DNA from: Distichodus sexfasciatus
Lineage: Eukaryota; Chordata; Actinopteri; Characiformes; Distichodontidae
Assembly: GCA_032718565.1 (NCBI GenBank)
Contig: JAVGVS010000306.1
Location: forward strand, 469,388 to 533,387
Direction: 5' to 3'
DNA: 64,000 nucleotides
Position numbers and translations under genes: made by a program. Of the stretch, positions 43,613 through 53,668 are shown in pieces. Numbering within the stretch: the first letter of the stretch is position 1; every line of letters begins with the position of its first letter. Under the pieces are notes generated by a model. The model made no database searches. It was not told the DNA's origin and saw nothing but the letters and a program-made list of their open reading frames with translations.

Positions 43613-44300
43613 CGTACTACCGCTGCCCCCAAACTCCCACCATCATGGCCCAGAGTAAACAACACCAACTTAATGAAAGTGCGTCAGAAGGAAATTTGGC
43701 CAAAGCCAGAACGCGCTCATTAATTTTGGAGGAGAGAGAGTTGGAGTTTGGCTGGGGGAACGACGCTGGCAGAACAATGCGTCGGCCGGAGCTGCTTTTA
43801 AAACGCTCGTATATTATATTATCGGCAGAACGGCGGAGCAACACCGCGGCGAGAGTTTGCAAGCAGGAGAAACAAGGCGTCCAAGGTCAGACAGGGGAGT
43901 GGAGTCAGGGGAGACTTGTGCTCATTTTAACGAGGCTGCCTGTGTTATGCTAATCCTCGCTCTTGTTCTCCGTCCCTCTCTCACTCCCTCCCTCTTTTCC
44001 GACATCGCTCCGTCTTCGCGCCGAGCCCTGCCCAGACCGATCCGGCGTTTACAATGGTCCGTGAGCTGCCCGTCGTACGTGAACGATGACCCCCCCCACA
44101 CACACACACATACACACACACACAAGGCCGTCCCTCCCCGACCCCAGTCCGCCTCCTTAACCCCTGAAACCTCTTTTCTCCATCTGGTCTTTGATTGACA
44201 GGTGCTGGGAATGGAGAGGAGAACTGCAGTTTGAGAGATCATTAGGAGGAGCGAAGGAGGAGGAGGAGGGAGCAAATCCCAACCACTTCAACCCTCGTTC
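43613..44300. other. Strong candidate conserved non-coding element
   Basis: 'gagtaaacaacaccaactta', 'cgctcattaattttggagg', 'gctgcttttaaaacgctcg', 'tatattatattatcggcag', 'ttatgctaatcctcgctc', then TC- and CA-rich DNA (44096-44125) and 'gtctttgattgacaggtg'. A 102-codon + frame (43645-43953) covers the first half; it has no recognised domain, but since it begins at an ATG in unique DNA it is the least easily dismissed frame in the window. Confidence 0.45.
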
Positions 44301-44365
44301 TCAAGCACGCACACACACTTAAATACACACACTAACAGACACACTCACACAGTGCATGACACTTA

Positions 44366-44430
44366 TTTTACTGATTCGATATTCTTCATTTGTCACATAT
44401 ATATGGTTATACGAAAACAACATGCAGTCA
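44366..44430 (-). mobile_element. LINE-like 3' tail fragment
   Basis: 'gatattcttcatttgtcac' and 'aaaacaacatgcagtcac' match 3707-3800. Confidence 0.55.
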
Positions 44431-44545
44431 CACCCTCCAGGATTTCACGATGTTGCGATCACAACTGTTAGCGAAAATTCAGTCAATCCCTGCAGAATTT
44501 TGACCAATTACCGCAAAATAATCGTTAGTTGCAGCCCTCGCTACA
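44428..44545. mobile_element. 'ccctccagga' transposon left end joined to another element end
   Basis: 'caccctccaggatttcacg' and 'atgttgcgatcacaactg' match 37779; the right part 'atcgttagttgcagccct' is the terminus of another fish miniature element, so two relics abut. Confidence 0.6.
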
Positions 44546-44689
44546 TCGTTTTTAAGGTAGCTTCATAAATGATGAAAAAAGTAGAGATTAATCAGATAAA
44601 AAGGGAAAAAAATGTTAATGTTCTATTAAATATTCTGCATTTTTTAACAAACCAAATTGTCTGTTTTTCTTTATTTTTTACTCTTTAAC

Positions 44690-44990
44690 ATTATAAAATG
44701 AAAAATAGTATTTTCTGATTTGAAAATGAAGAAATACTGAAGTTTTGGCCATTTTTAGCCAATTTGGACCCATTTTGGCCTGTAACTCATTTTTGACTCA
44801 TTTCTGGGAGAGAAGCACATTTTTGTGCAAGACGGCGTTCCACATGAGAGTCGCGTCACAAAAACGCAATGGACACGTGTCTGAATAATCAGTGAACATA
44901 TCAAGTAAATGTCTGTATTGTGAGTAAAACGCTGTTTTTTTGTTATTTATCAGCTAAAAATCTGTTCTGTCGATAATAAATGGGAAGATT
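44690..44990. mobile_element. Dispersed repeat family X fragment
   Basis: 'aatactgaagttttggcc', 'tggcctgtaactcatt', 'tctgggagagaagcac', 'ggcgttccacatgagagtcg', 'tttatcagctaaaaatc'. Confidence 0.65.
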
Positions 44991-45114
44991 TGACTGAACT
45001 GGATCTTCCCTGAGAGAGCCGTGTTTACAGCGTGAAAGATGTCATTCATGCGTTACTACGTAATTATTTTTGTTTTAGTGACGGAAAGACACGGCGCTGG
45101 TTCTCGTCTCCTTA

Positions 45115-45406
45115 TCCCCGGGTCGGCCGTCGGGTCTTTCTGTGTGGAGTTTGCAGGCTCTCCCCGTGTTCACGTGGGTTTACCTTGGGTGCTCCGGTTT
45201 CCTCCCACAGTCCAAAGCATGCGATATGGGTTAATTGGTGACTCTAAATTGGCCCCGTAAGGTGTGAGTGTGTTTGTGTGCCCTGCGGTGTGTTGGCACC
45301 TGCCCAAGGTTGTTTCCTGCCTTGCATCAGTAAGTTCCCGGGATAGGCTCCGGTCCCCACGCGACCCCAGTTGGGATTGAGTGGTTCGGATAATGATGAA
45401 TGAATG
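45115..45406 (+). mobile_element. SINE family 1, 5'-truncated
   Basis: Starts within 'ccccgggtcggccgtcggg', without the A box, and proceeds through 'ttctgtgtggagtttgcagg', 'cctcccacagtccaaagc' and 'gggataggctccggtccc' to a (gaat)n tail. Confidence 0.9.
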
Positions 45407-45434
45407 TCCAGTCCTACTTGGACAGCCTTTTAGG

Positions 45435-45548
45435 AGCAGTGCTTGGGAACGGTACCCTGTGAGTACCTCAGTGGTACCTGTACCAGTCAGGGATTTGAAT
45501 CTGGCGTCCTTTCGAGCATGGGGGCGACTCCCTAAATGTTACAAGTCT
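45435..45548 (-). mobile_element. SINE family 2, 5' half
   Basis: 'gagcagtgcttgggaacgg', 'gagtacctcagtggtacc', 'gggatttgaatctggcg', 'cgactccctaaatgttac'. Confidence 0.75.
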
Positions 45549-45564
45549 CCCTTCTCTTCACTTA

Positions 45565-45795
45565 CGGGGCAGTTAGGGAGCGTAATGGGTTAGGGAGTTG
45601 GCCACGTGATCAGTGGGTTCAAGTCCTGAACCGGTAAAGGTACCACTGAGGTACTTATGAACAAGTAACTGTCCCCATGCACTGTTTATACCAGTCGCTG
45701 CCCAAAAAGGTGCCCACTGGATGGGTCAAATGCAGAGGACAGGTTTCGTTGTGGTGCTGTGCTGTGTTCACAATGACAAATAATCGCTCACTTAA
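45565..45795 (+). mobile_element. SINE family 2, full-length class, inverted partner of the preceding copy
   Basis: 'ggggcagttagggagcg' (A box), 'gtgggttcaagtcctg' (B box), 'gatgggtcaaatgcagagg', 'ttcacaatgacaaataatcg'. Confidence 0.85.
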
Positions 45796-45884
45796 AGTCT
45801 TTGTCCTATCAAGTACCGAACGAGGCAAGTTGAGGACAAATGAAAGAAATGCACCAGTGATGCTACAAGTGTGAGTGTGAGATC

Positions 45885-46490
45885 TTCTTTAGCAAATTTG
45901 CAGGTCCCACATTTGTAAAGAGCTACAGACCGCTTCCTTTCAGCCGCGTCTAAATACGGGTCGTCAGGAGCCTGAACTAGTTGCGACCCGGCGGTGAGAC
46001 GCAGACAAAAGCAGGACTCCAGACTGTATTTTGGAAGGTGAGTGCTCCTTGTCAGGTAGTGAAAAAATAAGCTACTTTCCCAACTCTCTCTCTCGCTCTC
46101 GCTCCCGGGTGGAGAGGTGGCGAGGTGACAGCGTGTCGGCAGAAGGACAGTAATTGAGAGCGGGCCGGAGTTGGAGTGGGAAGTCTCTCTTAATGGAGAC
46201 CTACTCCACAGCAACCAGACCTCCACCATCACCCTCCCATAATGATGCTGACAGAGAGAGCGAGAGAGAGAGAGACGGCACCAGCTTGCTCTCCGACTGA
46301 CCTTTTAATCCCTCCTTCACCCTCTTCTCCCCCCGCTCCCACCTTCTTCCCTCAATTCCCACTACTTACCACCACCTGTCGGGCTGCCAGTTCTCCGCTC
46401 GCTCTGTCCATCCTCCACATTATGCTCCTCTGTGTGGCAGTGTTGGGGTTTTTTAATCTAAAGTGTTGGGAAAACACACACACACACACA
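45885..46490. other. Candidate conserved non-coding element
   Basis: 'ccgcgtctaaatacgggtc', 'ggacagtaattgagagcgg', 'gtctctcttaatggagacc' (palindromic core), 'cctcccataatgatgctg', 'ccacattatgctcctctg'. Interrupted by short GA and pyrimidine-rich tracts; ends at (CA)n 46472-46491. Confidence 0.45.
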
Positions 46491-46619
46491 CAGAAGGATA
46501 AAGGGCGTCTCGTGGAAACGCCGTCCCTCTTTCGTGAGAGCTTGGAAACAGAGGCTTTACTTGTTTGGGGATAAAATGATCCCAAAGATCTCGCTTCACG
46601 GTAAACCTGGGTGACAAAC

Positions 46620-46715
46620 GCGCGCCTAGAACGGGAGGAAGAGAGAGGGAGGACTGAGAGAGATACGGAAAACGCAAGAGAGAAAGGGGGGGAGAGAAAG
46701 TGCAAGAGAGAAAAG

Positions 46716-46752
<37 letters not shown>

Positions 46753-47156
46753 GAGGGTGAAGAAAAATGGAGAGAAAGAAACAGATAGACAGAGGAAAAA
46801 AGAGGAAAAATGATAGAGAACTGAAAGAGAATGAGTGAAAAGAAGACAGAGATATAGAGGGAGATAGAGAGAACAAGGGAGCAAGGGGTGAAAAAGGGTA
46901 AGAGAGCGAGAGAGAGAGAGATGGGAGACAGAGAGTGTGGGGTGAAAGAGATACAGAAAGTGCAAGAGAAAGAAAAAGAGAGAGAGAGTGGGAGAAGAGA
47001 GATAGAGAGAAGGAAAGACAAAGAGAGAGACAGATAGTGAAAAGAGGGAAGGGAAGAGAGAAAAGAAATAGAAGGAAATGGAGAAAGAGTGTGGGGTGAA
47101 AGAGAGACAAAAAGAATGGGGAGGACAGAGGGAGAGAGAGGAAGGAAAGGAAGGAA

Positions 47157-47187
<31 letters not shown>

Positions 47188-47235
47188 GAATGAGAGGAAT
47201 GGAGACAGAGATATAGAGGGAGATGGAGAGAACAA

Positions 47236-47275
<40 letters not shown>

Positions 47276-47406
47276 GGGTTAGGGAGAAAATGGAGAGAAA
47301 GAAAGAGACAGATAGTAAAAAAAAGAGTGAAAAAGAAGGAAAGTAATAGAAGAACTGATAGAGAGAAAGAGCATGAGAAAAAGTGAGGAAAAAGAAAATG
47401 TGACAG

Positions 47407-47442
<36 letters not shown>

Positions 47443-47725
47443 CAAGGGAGAAAGAGAGAGGAGAGACAGATTGAGAGACAGGGAAATATAGAGAAGGAGA
47501 GAGAGAGAAAGGAGAGAGAGGGAAAAAAGAGAGGTGGAGGAAGAAAGTGGGGGAAAGAAATAGGAGGAGAACGACTGAAAGAGAGAAGGATAATGAGAAC
47601 AAGAGAGACAAAGAGATAGAGGGAGAACAAGGGACATGATGGGGAAGAGAGATAGAAAGATGGAAAGAAGCGAGAGAGAACGTGGAGAAGAAAAGAGAGA
47701 GAGAGAGTAAGTTGTGTCGTGTTTG
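46620..47725. repeat. Purine (GA-rich) tract, about 1.1 kb
   Basis: Nearly pure A/G on the + strand with embedded (GA)n runs (46718-46750, 47166-47190, 47236-47272, 47416-47438). Minus-strand frames of 431, 334 and 252 codons are SLSLSF-type artefacts of the complementary TC sequence. Confidence 0.95.
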
Positions 47726-48334
47726 AGGATTTTCCTCACATCCGCCACTCTCTCAGAAGAAAGAAAAGGTGGATCGCTTGATAAAAAACGGGTAGATCAC
47801 AGCATGGCAAAAGCCCAGGCAGAGGACAGGGAGGGATGAAGGGACGAAGGGATGGAGAGACAGAGAGAGAGAGAGAGAGAGGAGAGAGAGGGATTTGAGG
47901 AAGGATTAATAAAACAGACGCAGGAGGGAGGACAGGAGAAGGCCGAGGAGAGCTCGAAGGGATGGACGTGGAATGTAGAGAGGAGGAGAAGAAGAGAGCT
48001 GAAGCAAGCAGAGGCAGGGGCTGCTCTAATTGATCTCAAGGATGCAGGGGGCCATGCCTCGGGGTTTTGGGGAGGGTGGGGGTGGGGCAGGGGCCAGAGC
48101 CCAGGAGTAAATCTCTGCCTCTTCCTGCGGCACGCTGCTAGTGCCGGCGCAGACAGGTAGAGAGGAAGAGGGGGATGAGGAGGAGGAGGATGAAGGTGGG
48201 GTGGTGGTGGTGGCTCTGAGGAGGTGTGCAGTTGACAATTCCAGTGTGTACCTGCCTTCAACTTCTCCACGACAAAAAAACAGGCGTCAATAGCAACCGT
48301 ACGACACCCCACCCCTCCCCCCAACTATTCATGT
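47726..48334. other. Candidate conserved non-coding element with GA interruptions
   Basis: 'gatcacagcatggcaaaag', 'gctgctctaattgatctc', 'aggatgcagggggccatg', 'ggagtaaatctctgcctc', 'gtgtgtacctgccttcaac', 'aacaggcgtcaatagcaacc'. Frames on both strands are low complexity. Confidence 0.4.
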
Positions 48335-48700
48335 CTCATCTATTGGCCCTGCTTTGTACTTCCATTTTTTAAGACAAAAGAGCCGATGTCTGTGGAGAAA
48401 GAGCGCGAGAGGAGGGTGTGAGTGTGTGTGTGTGTGTTGGGGGAGCGAGGCCAGCCGATCGGGGTATCATTTTTTATTCCCCCTAATTGACGTGAACAGT
48501 TCTTTTGACCCTAATTAGCGGTCTGTAATCTCTCATTTGCATATCACAAAGGCAACACCATTTGCATATTTGTAAACGAGAGAAATTCCTGCAGATCTGG
48601 GGATAGATCCCTCTCTTTCATTACCCCTCGGCTTTCTCCATCCTCCTCCTCTCATTCTTTTTCTCTCTCTGTCTCCATCCGCCTCTCCCGCCTTTCCGCT
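48335..48700. other. Strong candidate conserved non-coding element with POU/SOX sites
   Basis: 'gtctcatctattggccctg', 'gtatcattttttattcccc', 'ctaattgacgtgaacag', 'gaccctaattagcggtc', 'taatctctcatttgcatat', 'caccatttgcatatttg', 'tttgtaaacgagag'. Unique island between two GA tracts, no reading frame. The motif content fits a neural or early-embryonic enhancer, which is inference. Confidence 0.55.
48535..48578. promoter_or_regulatory. Paired octamer (POU) sites with adjacent SOX-like and FOX-like sites
   Basis: Perfect ATTTGCAT octamers at 48535-48542 and 48560-48567, 25 bp apart. On the minus strand the first reads cctttgtgatatgcaaat: a SOX core (ctttgtg) two bases from the octamer, close to the known SOX-OCT composite. 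'tgtaaac' (48571-48577) is FOX-like. Confidence 0.45.
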
Positions 48701-48782
48701 GGGTGGACTCATGCCAAACCTGTGGCAAACACACTCTAGAATATAAAAAGCTAAGTACTGGGGCCGGGTGTAGAGCTGCTGG

Positions 48783-48784
<2 letters not shown>

Positions 48785-48824
<40 letters not shown>

Positions 48825-48997
48825 AGAGAGAGAGCGGAGTAATGGAGGAAGACAGAGAAAGAGAGAGGGAGAGAAAGGAGGGAGAGAGAGAAAAAGATGA
48901 GGAGGGAGAGAAAGAGAAAAGAAGAGAGAGAGAAAGATTGAAGGAAGAGAAGAAGTGAGAAAGAAAATGAGAAAGGGGAAGGTGAAAGAGGAGAAAT

Positions 48998-49028
<31 letters not shown>

Positions 49029-49655
49029 AGAGAAGAAGAGAGAGAGGGAAAAAAAGAGAGGGGAGGAGGTGAAAGAGAAAGGGAGAGGATGAGAGAGATA
49101 TAAGAGAGCAAGAAAGAAAGCAAGGGGGAGAGAGAAAGATTGAAGGAGACAGAAAGTGAAAGGGGCGGAGGTGTGAGAGAGAGAGGGGGGGGGGATGAGA
49201 AAGAAGGTAAAGAGAGGTGAGAGAAATAGAGAAGTGGGGAGCGAGGGAGAAGCAAGAGAAGAGGAGGAAAGGAAAGAATAAGAGGAGGGTCTAAGATAGC
49301 GAGGGAGAGAAAGAGGAAGAAGGAGTAGAAGACAGAGGAAGGGAAAGGAATAAGAACGAGCGAAGAGAGGAGGACGAGAGAGACGAGAAACAAGAGAGTG
49401 TGAAGGTTAGAAGGAGAAAGATAGAGAGTGAAGGGGAGAGATGGAGGGAAGAGCAAACGAGTGAGAGGGGGAGAGGGGGTAGAGAAAGAGAATGACAGAA
49501 AGGGAGAGTGGGGAGAGAGTGGGAGGGGGAGAGACAAGAAAGAAAGAGAGGCAGGAAGGGAGAGAAAGAGAGAGGGGAGAGAGAAAGAAAGAGACAGAGG
49601 GGGAGAGAAAAAGAGAGAGAGGAGAGAGGAAGAAAGAGTTGCAGTTTAAGAGGAG
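48785..49655. repeat. Second purine (GA-rich) tract, about 870 bp
   Basis: A/G-rich with (GA)n at 48787-48820 and 49000-49024 and a G10 run near 49184. The 334-codon minus-strand frame is an artefact. Confidence 0.95.
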
Positions 49656-49660
49656 AAGTG

Positions 49661-49690
49661 TTAGGCATGATGATGATGATGATGATGAGA
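49661..49690. repeat. (GAT)n microsatellite
   Basis: About eight GAT units after 'ttaggcatgat'; gives polyaspartate or polyhistidine in chance frames. Confidence 0.9.
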
Positions 49691-49792
49691 TGATACTAAT
49701 GAAGTGACGGATTTACGATGACGACGATAAAAGTGTGTGTAGGGAAGACAGGATGAGAGTAGGTGAGAGATGGACAGATGTGATGAGCGAAT

Positions 49793-49823
<31 letters not shown>

Positions 49824-49940
49824 TTTGGCAGAATCTGGATTAGAGTTAACACTTCCATTATCAGTGTGCGATTGACACATAAATCTGTCAGAGCAATTAC
49901 ACAAAACACTCAACACTCTCCTGCCTGCTCTACACACATT
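49691..49940. other. Unique spacer with (GA)n at 49799-49823
   Basis: Short unique DNA ('ggattagagttaacacttcc', 'cagagcaattacacaaaac') between GA and CA tracts. Confidence 0.4.
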
Positions 49941-50159
49941 TACTCACACACACACACCCTCTCACACACACACACACACACCGTCTCTCTCACACACACA
50001 CACACACACCTCACACACACACACCCTCCCCACACACACACACACACACACACCGGCTCCCCCCACACACACACACACACACACCCTCCTCACACACACA
50101 CCTCCCCACACACACACACACACACACCGCCCCCCACACACACACACACACACACCGGG

Positions 50160-50190
<31 letters not shown>

Positions 50191-50374
50191 TCCCTCTCAC
50201 ATACACACACACACACACACACCCTCTCTCACACACACACACACACTCTCTCTCACATACACACACACACACCCTCTCACACACACACACACACACACCC
50301 CCTCTCACATACACACACACACACCCTCTCACACACACACACACACTCTCTCCACACACACACACACACACACC

Positions 50375-50417
<43 letters not shown>

Positions 50418-50633
50418 CCCCACACACACACACACACACACACACCCCACACACACACACACACATCCGTCTCTCCACACACACACACACACACACACCC
50501 TCCCACACACACACACACACACACTGGGCTCTCCCCACACACACACACACACACACCCCACACACACACACACACACACCCCCTCTCCTCACACACACCC
50601 ACACCACACACACACACACACCCCTGTCTCTCC

Positions 50634-50668
<35 letters not shown>

Positions 50669-50930
50669 CCTCACACACACACACACACACACCCTCTCCT
50701 CACACACACACACCCCCTCACACACACACACACCCCCACACACACACACACACACACACCCAATCTCTCTCACACACACACACCCACCACACACACACAC
50801 ACAGTCTCTCTCTCTCACACACACACACACCGCTCTCACACACACACACACACACACCCTCTCACACACACACACACACACACACCCTCTCTCACACACA
50901 CACCCACCCTCTCACACACACACACACAAA
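49941..50930. repeat. (CA)n array with CCCTCTC separators, about 1 kb
   Basis: Dozens of CA blocks of 15-35 bp separated by 'ccctctc', 'ctccccc' or 'tctctct'. A 391-codon + frame and several minus VCVCV frames are artefacts. Strongly alternating purine-pyrimidine. Confidence 0.98.
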
Positions 50931-51102
50931 GAAAAACAGGGTTAAAAATGGCTAAAGGATCTGTCAGTGCAGTGATGTCACCTGATGAGTCAAGCACAAA
51001 CACATACGTAGTCACTGCTCTTCAGTGCAAAATGCTGAGAGTAAGAATTCATTTTGCTACAAAAAAATACACCATTCAAATTAAACTTCTTGATTTGCTT
51101 TT

Positions 51103-51414
51103 AGGGCATCACAGAGGTGCAGTGGTCAGCCCCGTCGCCATGCAGCAAGGAGGCCACCGTACTGTCCCTGTGTTGGCGTGGGTTTTCTCCAGGTGCTCCT
51201 GTTTCCTCCTACAGTTCAAAAGCATGCAGTTCAGGTTGATTGGTTGCTCTAAATTGCCCCTCAGGGGAGGCGCAGTATGTGTGTGTGTGTGTGTGTGAGT
51301 GCCCTGTGTTGTGTTGGCACCCGCACATGGTTGGTTACCACATCGTGCCCAAAGTCCTGCGATCGTCTCCAGTCCCTATGACCCCGACAGAGATTAAGCG
51401 GTTCAAGGCTGTAA
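51103..51414 (+). mobile_element. SINE family 1, diverged copy with 12-bp target duplication
   Basis: Flanked by 'tgatttgctttt' at 51091-51102 and 51415-51426. Head 'gaggtgcagtggtcagcc'; the 'tctgtgtggagtttg' region is deleted; (GT)n expanded at 51278-51298 where the normal element has tgtgaatgtg; tail lost its gaat repeats. An older insertion than 21531. Confidence 0.9.
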
Positions 51415-51614
51415 TGATTTGCTTTTCTAGCGCCGCTCTCGGTTCTCCCCGTCTCCAAAAATCATTTATAAATGTAGCCACTTTGGTAAAAAAGATATTT
51501 CACCTAAAGTAGTTTCGGCATTTGCCTATTTTCTACCAAATCATAATAACCCCCTTCTTTTAGTGTCGATAATCAAATCACATCACTTTTCCAATGAGAA
51601 ACACTTTCTGCACC

Positions 51615-52226
51615 TCCAACTTCCAGTTCCGATACCGATGTCGATATTTGGCTTTTTGGGTACTACGGGCATTTAGTACTGGATCTGATACCAGTTTTAA
51701 AATGAATAAACTGTGTATTTCTCTCAGAGGAGGAGACTGAGATTATTCTTATGTTCGCTATACGGAAAATACCTGACTTAAATATGCCAGTTTTCCTTGA
51801 TTAAAATAATGCTAAACTATTTATTATTAAAATAACATCTCAAAATTATCTGCTCAACACATGCCCTGTAGTTTTGTGACGGCCTTAATTCCACGGGCGC
51901 TAAAACCATCAGGAACGCAGAGATTGTGAGCGAGAGCTGGTGTTGTTAAGGAAATTAAACAGTATAATCACGTGATTTGTTTTGGGATTGTAGTGTTATG
52001 CGTAGCTTGTTCTTGCTCATTGTCACAACATCATGTAGGAATTAGTGTGAATATCGAACAGTAACCCAGCTTCACCGCAGTGCCACTTCCCATGCATTAA
52101 GAGTTGTGTGTATGCACAAACGCAAGCATAGAAAAACCTACAATTTACAGATTGACTCCATAGGATCGCTATTGAGTCGTTTATCGACCGAGTATCTTGA
52201 TCACGATCGGATCGGTGCCATCTCTA
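51615..52226 (-). mobile_element. hAT element, same family as 58275-59299, opposite orientation
   Basis: Right end 'gatcggatcggtgccatc' followed by tcta matches the complement of 58275-58320; 'cagtgccacttcccatgca' equals the complement of 58409-58430. The left part has 'ccgataccgatgtcgatat'. The left terminus is eroded. Confidence 0.7.
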
Positions 52227-52429
52227 ACAGAGCAAAATTTTTTAATTTGCATTTGCTCTCTGCTCATTCACTTTGCATTGTTACGACAGCCTCTATTTGT
52301 AAAGTTACTCTTAGTTGACAGTATTTGTTCACCTAAACTTTTTGCTGTATTATATAACTTGTTGGCAAATTTACATTTTTCAGCACATTGTGACACCGGT
52401 CTGCACTTTATAAATAATCTTCACGTACT

Positions 52430-52510
52430 TGCCTACTATTTCACTACTCACTGTTCTTGCATAACTACGTATTGAACAAATACAAAATTTATCTGAAAAG
52501 AATCCTTCAT
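52430..52510 (+). mobile_element. LINE-like 3' tail fragment, diverged
   Basis: 'ctatttcactactcactg', 'gcataactacgtattg', 'acaaatacaaaatt'. Confidence 0.4.
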
Positions 52511-52534
52511 GCCCCAGCCCTATATTTCACATGA

Positions 52535-53045
52535 AGTTAACAAGAGGAATAAAGTCACTGCTGTGCTTGTAAACTTCAGGTAGAGGTCCTTTAGCGAGAC
52601 CCCCGGTGGCGGATCTGGGATCAAGACGGGGAAGAGATGACGGCGGGCTGCGGCGTCAGCGGCGCAACATTAGCGACTCTACCTGCGTGTTGGTGCCCTG
52701 ATGGAACACTTTAACGAAGTCTCGTCGCTGCTCCTCTCATCCCCTTGTCACGCATGACCCCTCCATCGCCCGCCTCAATTACTATGGAAATGGGGGCCAC
52801 TGAATGGTTCAGTGTAATGGGGAGGACAAATACCACATTATGATAAGGAGAAGAGACGATAGGTGAGTCGCGTCGCAAGGGACCGCGGCTTAGCCGGGGA
52901 TTCGAGCTCTTCTTTCGCCTCAAGGCTCAAGGCCACGTGTTCCCAGCCACGTCTGGCCCCAGGGCCCGCTGTTAGCACGTTAAGAGGTGGAGGTGGGGGG
53001 TTGGGATTCGTTAGCGCCAGGCCCAAAAACCTCATTTTATATCTA
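52535..53045. other. Strong candidate conserved non-coding element
   Basis: 'gaggaataaagtcactgc', 'gcgcaacattagcgactc', 'cctcaattactatggaaatg', 'gaatggttcagtgtaatgg', 'acattatgataaggag', 'cggcttagccggggattcg', 'gctgttagcacgttaag'. Unique, balanced GC, no frame with a recognised domain. Confidence 0.5.
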
Positions 53046-53140
53046 TCAGTGATTTTTTTTCTCTTTTATAAATATATACATATATAAATATATATACATA
53101 TATATATAGAGAGAGGAGAGAGAGAGAGAGAGAGAGTGTA
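53046..53140. repeat. (TATA)n then (GA)n microsatellite
   Basis: tatatacatatataaatat phrases followed by gagagaga at 53108-53136. Confidence 0.9.
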
Positions 53141-53214
53141 AGGGAAATGATGAAAGAGGGGGAAAAGCATAATTGCTTAGTTCAAGTAATTATCATTAGT
53201 TAATCAAAAACCAA

Positions 53215-53428
53215 CATTCAGATTCAACATTCAACAGCCCCAGCCTTTTAACATTATAAAAAAAAAAAGTCATAATTTTGCACTCTTTTATTAGAATATG
53301 CACTCTTCCATTTGATACAAACAACTATATAACTGAATTAGATAACTGTTCATTAATCATAATCGATGGAAAATGTTCAATTAATCATGATATTAATTTG
53401 AGTTCCTATCGTCCCCTCCTATAATAGA
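53215..53428. mobile_element. Miniature DNA transposon, same ending as 37129-37235
   Basis: 'tcaacagccccagcctttt' at the left and 'ttcaattaatcatgatatta' with 'cctatcgtcccctccta' at the right. Confidence 0.45.
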
Positions 53429-53489
53429 CCACGTATATCCTCAAGTTATATTTATATTTTATATATACACAGTACATATGTACTATATT

Positions 53490-53668
53490 CAGTACCTTGC
53501 AAATGTTTTGAGTCACGCCTTACTTCAATAGCCCCCCTCACATTTTATTCTTGAGCAATATTTGTGCATGTTGCAATAAATTACTGTACCTATTGACACA
53601 TTTTTAGGAAAATATTAATGTCTAGCAAAAGAAAAGGGGCAGTTAAAGACTTTTCCACAGTACTATAT
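53490..53668. mobile_element. Tc1/mariner-type miniature element, about 180 bp
   Basis: Left 'cagtaccttgcaaatgtttt' and right 'gacttttccacagtacta' are inverted (complement tagtactgtggaaaagtc). Different subfamily from the other Tc1 relics here. Confidence 0.6.

Noticed and set aside
46453..47748. 431-codon minus-strand open frame (and overlapping 334- and 252-codon frames)
   Set aside because: Complement of a GA tract: composition is almost only Ser, Leu, Phe, Pro with no domain, and frames overlap in all registers.
48533..49537. 334-codon minus-strand frame
   Set aside because: Translation of the second GA tract; the only non-repetitive part is the CNE-like island, which has no codon structure.
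49770..50945. 391-codon + strand frame rich in His-Thr, and VCVCV frames on minus
   Set aside because: Direct translation of a (CA)n array; no non-repetitive core.
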